This document shows positions 13,381-17,639 of a stretch of DNA of 17,639 bases, one piece after another (positions within the stretch are counted from its first letter, which is position 1; the number at the start of each line of letters is the position of its first letter). The translations under genes and the position numbers were made by a program. This DNA is from an uncultured Mesorhizobium sp. GTDB taxonomy: Bacteria; Pseudomonadota; Alphaproteobacteria; Rhizobiales; Rhizobiaceae. The stretch lies in assembly GCA_937958475.1 (NCBI GenBank), contig CALFXR010000056.1, forward strand, positions 1 to 17,639. The letters run 5' to 3'. The notes below the pieces were generated by a model that worked only from the letters and a program-made list of their open reading frames with translations, ran no database searches and was not told the origin of the DNA.

Positions 13381-13490
13381 TGCCGGGTTAATAGAAGCCC
13401 GGTTTGCGCAGGCTCCTACCCGGCGTCCGGCAGGGGGAAATCCCCGCCGGCGCCGGTCCTTTGCCGGCCACGCCGCCGGCCCGGAATTCT
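13380..13490 (+). other. GC-rich leader with overlapping potential stems
   Basis: CTGCCGG (13380-13386) can pair with CCGGCAG (13427-13433), or part of it (13383-13387) can pair with CCCGG (13398-13402). The two pairings exclude each other. A GGGG-AAAT-CCCC hairpin (13434-13445) and several GCCGGC elements follow. The leader lies 140-250 nt before the STAS gene. I recognise no riboswitch family. High GC makes chance pairing easy. Confidence 0.3.
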
Positions 13491-13631
13491 CCGCGCGTTT
13501 CGTCGCACCGGCGCGCGACAGCCTCCAGATCTCCATCGCAACCGGAAGACGTTCTCCCGCACCGTGACCCGCAGCGGGCACTTTCCCCGCTGCGCAGGCA
13601 ACCGGAACGGCAGACTGAAAGGGAACCCGAA

Positions 13632-13994
13632 ATGCCAGCTCCAGAAAGCGAGATTGTCGGCCGCGGACCGCGCGTCGCGCTCGACGGCGATCTCGACCTC
13701 AGGCGGGCGAGGGACGTTCGCGCCCTGCTCCAGGATGCTCTTGCCGATCGCGCCGCAGTCGAGGTCGACGTCAGCGGCCTGACCGGCATCGACGTCGGCG
13801 TCCTCCAGCTCCTCATCTCGGCGCGCAAGAGCGCCGAGCACAATGGAATGAAGCTCTCACTCGACGCCAGGTCGTCGACGGCGCTGCAAGCGGCGCTCGT
13901 TTCCGCCGGGCTCGTCGGGCCGGACGGGAACGCCCGCACGCCCGAGGAGGCTTTCTGGTTCGGCGGCAAGGGTTCGGAGAACGGACGCACATGA
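13632..13994 (+). CDS. STAS-domain protein at head of chemotaxis operon
   Basis: This 120-aa cytoplasmic protein carries a single STAS domain, the fold of anti-sigma-factor antagonists. It shows VALDGDLDLRRARDVRALL followed by VEVDVSGLTGIDVGVLQLLI. In SpoIIAA-like members the loop reads DSSG, with Ser phosphorylated. Here it is Asp54-Val55-Gly56, so the phospho-acceptor is missing. The ATG at 13632 follows AAAGGGA. The longer in-frame start at 13404 runs through low-complexity GC-rich sequence. It overlaps cheY by ATGA. Small genes at this place occur in rhizobial che operons. A role in binding CheA or a receptor complex is an inference. Confidence 0.82.
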   Translation: MPAPESEIVGRGPRVALDGDLDLRRARDVRALLQDALADRAAVEVDVSGLTGIDVGVLQLLISARKSAEHNGMKLSLDARSSTALQAALVSAGLVGPDGNARTPEEAFWFGGKGSENGRT

Positions 13995-14359
13995 GCAAGA
14001 CCATCCTGACAATCGACGATTCGGCCTCGGTCCGGCAGATGGTCGCGCTGACCCTGTCCGCAGCCGGCTACTCCGTCATCGAGGCCGGAGACGGCGCCGA
14101 GGGCTACGCCAAGGCGACCAGCCGTCCGGTCCACGCGGTCCTCACCGATCTCAACATGCCGGTGATGAACGGCCTCGACTTCATCCGCAAGTATCGCACC
14201 CATCCCTCCAGCACGGGCGTGCCCATCGTGTTCCTGACGACGGAGTCCGACGAGAAGATGAAGGGCGAGGCGAGAGCCGCCGGGGCCACCGGCTGGATCG
14301 TCAAGCCGTTCAAACAAGACCAGTTGCTGGCCGTCATCAAGAAGGTAGTAGGTTCATGA
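13991..14359 (+). CDS. cheY: Chemotaxis response regulator CheY
   Basis: This 122-aa single-domain receiver has the acidic pair Asp9/Asp10 (TIDDS), phospho-acceptor Asp53 (LTDLNMPVMNG), Thr83/Thr84 (FLTTES) and Lys105 (VKPF). All residues needed for phosphorylation and switching are present, and there is no output domain. It receives phosphate from CheA and either binds the flagellar motor or acts as a phosphate sink, as alphaproteobacteria often have two such CheYs. Its start overlaps the STAS stop and its end overlaps the cheA start, both as ATGA. Confidence 0.93.
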   Translation: MSKTILTIDDSASVRQMVALTLSAAGYSVIEAGDGAEGYAKATSRPVHAVLTDLNMPVMNGLDFIRKYRTHPSSTGVPIVFLTTESDEKMKGEARAAGATGWIVKPFKQDQLLAVIKKVVGS

Positions 14360-16380
14360 CGACACCTGACCCCGCAGAGACATTCAGGCAGGAAGCTCGC
14401 GAGCTTCTCGAACTGCTCGAGCAGGCCCTGCTCGATCTCGACCAGACGCCTCAGGATCGCGATCTCGTCGACAGCGCCTTCCGCGCGCTGCATACGCTGA
14501 AGGGCTCGGGAGCCATGTTCGGCTTCGACGAGGTCGCCGAGTTCGTCCACGAGTTCGAGACCGCCTTCGATCAGGTCCGCAAGGGCACCGCGCGCATCGG
14601 CTCCGGCCTCGTCGCCATCGCCCTCGAGGCTAAGGACCACATCGCGCAGCTCGTCGCGGGGCGTGGCGTCAAGGCGGACGGTGAGCCGATCCTGCAGACG
14701 CTGCGCCGGATCGTGGCCGCCGGCAGCACGGCGCAGGCCGCGACCACCCCGCAGGGCGCCCCCGCCGATACGGCCGCCTCGACGGCTGCCGCATGGAAGA
14801 TCCGCTTCTGGCTGCCTTCCGACGCACTCGCCTTCGGCACGAAGCCGCTGCTTCTTCTTGACGAATTTCGCGAGATGGGGCCGTGCCGGGTGACCGCGCT
14901 CGCCGAGCGGGTTCCGCCGCTCGACGAGATCGATGTCGAGGCCGCCTATCTGGGCTGGGAAGTCGTGCTCGAGACGGACAAGCCCCGCGAGGCGATCGAA
15001 GACGTCTTCGTCTTCGTCCGCGACGGGATGGAACTCGCGATCGAGCCGCTGGCGACCGCGGCGGAAACGCCAGCCGCAGCCGTGACGGTGGCGGCGCCCG
15101 CGGTCCGCGCGGCCGAGGACACGCCGGAAAGCCAGGACGGCGCCGGGCTTCGCGCCAAGACCGAGAAGCCGTCAGGCGCCGGCGACAAGGCGAACTCGTC
15201 GCTGCGCGTGCCCGCCGAGCGGCTCGACGAGCTGATGGACCGCGTCGGCGAACTCGTCATCGCCCAGGCCCGCCTGTCGCAGATCGCGGCGGCGAGCGCC
15301 GATTCGACCCTCAAGACCGTGGCGGAAGAGATCGAGCGCCTGGCTTCGGGCCTGCGCGACACGACCATGGGTATCCGCATGGTGCCGATCGGGACACTGT
15401 TCGGCCGCTTCCGCCGCCTCGTCCACGACCTGTCGAGCGAACTCGGCAAGGAGGTCGAGTTCGCCACGACCGGCGAGGAGACCGAGCTCGACAAGACCGT
15501 GATCGAACGGCTGGCCGATCCGCTCGTCCACATCATCCGCAATGCCGTCGACCATGGGCTGGAGAGCCCGCAACGGCGAGGCGCGGCCGGCAAGTCCGGG
15601 CGCGGCCGGGTCCGCCTCGCCGCGATCCAGACAGGAGCCGAAGTGGCGATCACCATCTCCGACGACGGTGCCGGGCTCGACGTCGAGCGCATCCGGGCGA
15701 AGGCGGAGGAGGCCGGACTGATCCCGGCCGATGCCAAGCTCGCCGACCAGGAACTCTACCAGCTGATCTTCCATCCGGGGCTGTCGACCGCGAAGGAGAT
15801 CACCTCCGTTTCGGGCCGCGGCGTCGGCATGGATGTGGTCAAGCGCACGATCGAGGCGCTGCGTGGCGTCATCGAGGTGAGCTCCAGGCCCGGCGAGGGC
15901 ACGACCGTCACCCTGCGCCTGCCACTGACGCTCGCCATCATCGACGGCATGCTGGTGCGTGTCGACGGCGGTCGCTACACGATCCCGCTGTCGGTGGTGG
16001 AGGAATGCGTCGAGCTTCCGCGGTCCGAGATGGCCGCGACCCAGGGGCGCAACTTCCTCAACATCCGCGGCGCGCTGATCCCCTATCTCAGGCTGCGCGA
16101 ACTGTTCGGCGCGACCGGTCCGGCCGATGCGCATCCCAAGGTGGTCATCGTCTCGGCGGGCGAGAAACGCGTCGGGCTGGTGGTCGACCAGATCATCGGC
16201 AACAACCAGACCGTCATCAAGTCGCTTTCCAAGCTGCATGCCGACATCGGCACCTTCTCCGGAGCGACGATCCTCGGCGACGGCACCGTCGCCCTGATCC
16301 TCGACGTCAATCACCTCGTGGCCTTCGGCCAGCAGTTCGAGAACCGCTTGCGGACGCAGCAGATGGGGAGGGCAGCATGA
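14356..16380 (+). CDS. cheA: Chemotaxis histidine kinase CheA
   Basis: This 674-aa CheA has all expected domains in order. P1/Hpt contains His46 (ALHTLKGSGAMF). A P2-like region spans about 145-232 (starting WKIRFWLPSD), flanked by Ala/Pro-rich linkers. The P3 dimerisation domain is at about 282-345 (LRVPAERLDELMDRVGELVI). The P4 ATPase has the N-box with Asn396 (VHIIRNAVDHG), the SDDGAGLD box (435-442) and GRGVGMDVV (488-496). The C-terminal P5/CheW-like domain covers about 525-665. It autophosphorylates when coupled to receptors and phosphorylates CheY. Length and motifs indicate a functional kinase. It overlaps cheW by ATGA. Confidence 0.95.
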   Translation: MTTPDPAETFRQEARELLELLEQALLDLDQTPQDRDLVDSAFRALHTLKGSGAMFGFDEVAEFVHEFETAFDQVRKGTARIGSGLVAIALEAKDHIAQLVAGRGVKADGEPILQTLRRIVAAGSTAQAATTPQGAPADTAASTAAAWKIRFWLPSDALAFGTKPLLLLDEFREMGPCRVTALAERVPPLDEIDVEAAYLGWEVVLETDKPREAIEDVFVFVRDGMELAIEPLATAAETPAAAVTVAAPAVRAAEDTPESQDGAGLRAKTEKPSGAGDKANSSLRVPAERLDELMDRVGELVIAQARLSQIAAASADSTLKTVAEEIERLASGLRDTTMGIRMVPIGTLFGRFRRLVHDLSSELGKEVEFATTGEETELDKTVIERLADPLVHIIRNAVDHGLESPQRRGAAGKSGRGRVRLAAIQTGAEVAITISDDGAGLDVERIRAKAEEAGLIPADAKLADQELYQLIFHPGLSTAKEITSVSGRGVGMDVVKRTIEALRGVIEVSSRPGEGTTVTLRLPLTLAIIDGMLVRVDGGRYTIPLSVVEECVELPRSEMAATQGRNFLNIRGALIPYLRLRELFGATGPADAHPKVVIVSAGEKRVGLVVDQIIGNNQTVIKSLSKLHADIGTFSGATILGDGTVALILDVNHLVAFGQQFENRLRTQQMGRAA

Positions 16381-16889
16381 AAACGTTCAACGGGACTTCA
16401 GCAGCGGGCAGCGCCGTGCGGGCGCTGACCGTCGGGCTCCAGGACGAAGTCTTCGCCATCCAGGCGGAAAGCGTCCGCGAGATTCTCGACGTCGTGCCGA
16501 TCACTAAGGTGCCCAACGCCAATCCGTTCGTCGGAGGCCTGATCAACGTGCGCGGCCGCGTCGTACCGCTCGCGGACCTGAGGGTGATGTTCGGCATGGA
16601 GCGGCGGGCGGCCAATGCCGACACGCGCATCGTCGTCCTGGAGATCGACCTCGACGGCGAGCCGACCATCGCGGCGATCCTCGCCGACAAGGTACACGAC
16701 GTCACCGACATCGAGACGTCGAGCATCGAGGAAGCGCCGAAGGTGGGCATGCGGTGGCGCTCGGAATACGTCCGCGGGATCGGCAAGCGCGGCGAGGACT
16801 TCGTGATCATCCCCGACATGGGGCGGATATTTGGAGCAGAGGGCGGCAGGAATGCGCCCGTCGATTTGGAAGAAAGGGTCGATTCATGA
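16377..16889 (+). CDS. cheW: Chemotaxis coupling protein CheW
   Basis: This 170-aa CheW domain protein bridges the receptor and CheA. The fold is recognisable from VRALTVGLQDEVFAIQAESVREIL, ITKVPNANPFVGGLINVRG and VVPLADLRVMFGM, and it ends with DMGRIFG. The length is normal for CheW. The ATG at 16377 overlaps the cheA stop and the gene's own stop overlaps the MCP start, both as ATGA. I therefore expect near-equal expression of kinase and coupler by translational coupling. Confidence 0.94.
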   Translation: MKTFNGTSAAGSAVRALTVGLQDEVFAIQAESVREILDVVPITKVPNANPFVGGLINVRGRVVPLADLRVMFGMERRAANADTRIVVLEIDLDGEPTIAAILADKVHDVTDIETSSIEEAPKVGMRWRSEYVRGIGKRGEDFVIIPDMGRIFGAEGGRNAPVDLEERVDS

Positions 16890-17639
16890 GACTGACACTT
16901 AAGGTAAAATTAGGCGCTGTATTCGGCACGGTCGTGCTTCTTTCCGCCGGGGGCATGCTGCTCGGCATCAACAATCTGTCGAGTCTCAGCGAGACCTACG
17001 AAGGGCTGATCGGCAACCAGATCGCCCGTATCCGGATGATCAACCAGGTCGATTCGACGGCCGTGCGCATCGACCGGGACGAAAAGCAGCTGCTTGCGGC
17101 GTCGAGCGACGGCGAAGTGAAGGATCTGGCGTCGTCCATCGAGCAGAACAAGAAGAAGCTCGATGAAATTATCGGCAACATCTACGAACTGTCCGGCGCC
17201 GAGGGAAAGGCCAACATTACCTCCTTCAAGGAGCAGTGGGCCAAGTTCATCGAGACCGACAACAAGGTGAAGGGATTCGCCGCGCTCCAGTCGATCCAGC
17301 GGGCGAACAGCCTGCTGCAGAACGAGGCTCTCACGGCCTACAACCAGATGGTCGGCCAGATCGATACGCTCACCGAGCGCCTCGAGGTCGCCGCGACCGC
17401 ATCGACCGACAGCGTCGTCATGAAGCGGTACGTCGAACTGGTCGACATGTCCGACCTGATCCTGCGCATCCGCGCCAACACGCTCAAGGTCCTGACCGAC
17501 CAGGGCGATCCCGAAGCCCAGAAGAAGACCGCCGAAGTGGTGGAAACGCGCATCGGCCAGCTCGAGGCGGAAATCGTCAAGGCCGACGCCATCCTGGTCG
17601 GCGCGGACTACACCGACTTCCAGGAGATCAAGGCGAGCG
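16886..17639 (+). CDS. Methyl-accepting chemotaxis protein, 5' part
   Basis: The first 251 codons are present and the gene runs off the right edge. The N-terminus MRLTLKVKLGAVFGTVVLLS leads into a transmembrane segment at about residues 8-29. A long helical, charged region follows (SETYEGLIGNQIARIRMINQ, later ERLEVAATASTDS) that looks like a four-helix-bundle ligand-binding domain in the periplasm. The second membrane segment, HAMP and signalling domains would lie beyond the window. It overlaps cheW by ATGA, so it belongs to the same operon and probably feeds this CheA. The ligand is unknown. Confidence 0.88.
   Translation, partial: MRLTLKVKLGAVFGTVVLLSAGGMLLGINNLSSLSETYEGLIGNQIARIRMINQVDSTAVRIDRDEKQLLAASSDGEVKDLASSIEQNKKKLDEIIGNIYELSGAEGKANITSFKEQWAKFIETDNKVKGFAALQSIQRANSLLQNEALTAYNQMVGQIDTLTERLEVAATASTDSVVMKRYVELVDMSDLILRIRANTLKVLTDQGDPEAQKKTAEVVETRIGQLEAEIVKADAILVGADYTDFQEIKAS

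Noticed and set aside
13404..13631. Upstream in-frame extension of the STAS gene
   Set aside because: The sequence is low-complexity, and the ATG at 13632 has a good ribosome binding site and matches the start of the domain.
1..17639. CRISPR arrays, tRNA/rRNA genes, insertion sequences, toxin-antitoxin or phage genes
   Set aside because: I looked on both strands and saw no regular spacer array, tRNA-like cloverleaf, transposase or such gene pairs.

Overview
The window is GC-rich, densely coding DNA that looks like the chromosome or a large replicon of a rhizobial-type alphaproteobacterium (Hyphomicrobiales, Mesorhizobium/Aminobacter-like). This placement is an inference. It rests on the GC content, on the palindromic intergenic repeats at the left end that resemble repeats common in that group, and on a chemotaxis operon opening with a small STAS gene followed by cheY-cheA-cheW-mcp.

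Layout. Positions 1-476 hold no gene but a cluster of palindromic repeats. Positions 477-12660 form a catabolic and uptake island. It contains a type I extradiol dioxygenase (-), a TetR regulator (+), two SDR dehydrogenases plus a small ABM-domain protein (+), a third SDR (-), a second TetR regulator (-), an FAD aromatic-ring hydroxylase-like monooxygenase with a small NAD(P)-binding partner (+), a complete SsuABC/TauABC-type ABC importer (two permeases, ATPase, periplasmic binding protein; +) and an SMP-30/gluconolactonase-type hydrolase (-). Positions 12664-13631 are a long non-coding gap that includes an AT-rich island. Positions 13632-17639 are a chemotaxis operon (STAS, cheY, cheA, cheW, 5' part of an MCP) whose genes all overlap by ATGA.

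The most striking feature is a family of six near-identical 16-bp palindromes, TTGGTC-N4-RACCAA. One lies in front of each transcription unit of the catabolic island apart from the dioxygenase gene, whose own promoter carries a different palindrome (TAGAAT-N4-ATTCTA), and apart from the tetR2 gene, which shares the site of the divergent monooxygenase. In several cases the site abuts or overlaps a recognisable -35/-10 promoter. This suggests one TetR-type repressor, encoded here, that coordinates import, hydroxylation, dehydrogenation and lactone hydrolysis of one substrate.

A plausible joint role is uptake of an organic acid or aromatic compound by the ABC importer, hydroxylation by the FAD monooxygenase, ring cleavage by the extradiol dioxygenase, and further processing by the SDRs, ABM protein and SMP-30 hydrolase. 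The substrate cannot be read from the sequence, and no ring-fission hydrolase, hydratase or aldolase is present in the window. Other notable points are an SDR that has lost its catalytic Tyr and Asn, a 27-codon leader ORF coupled to the lactonase, and a STAS protein lacking the phospho-acceptor serine.
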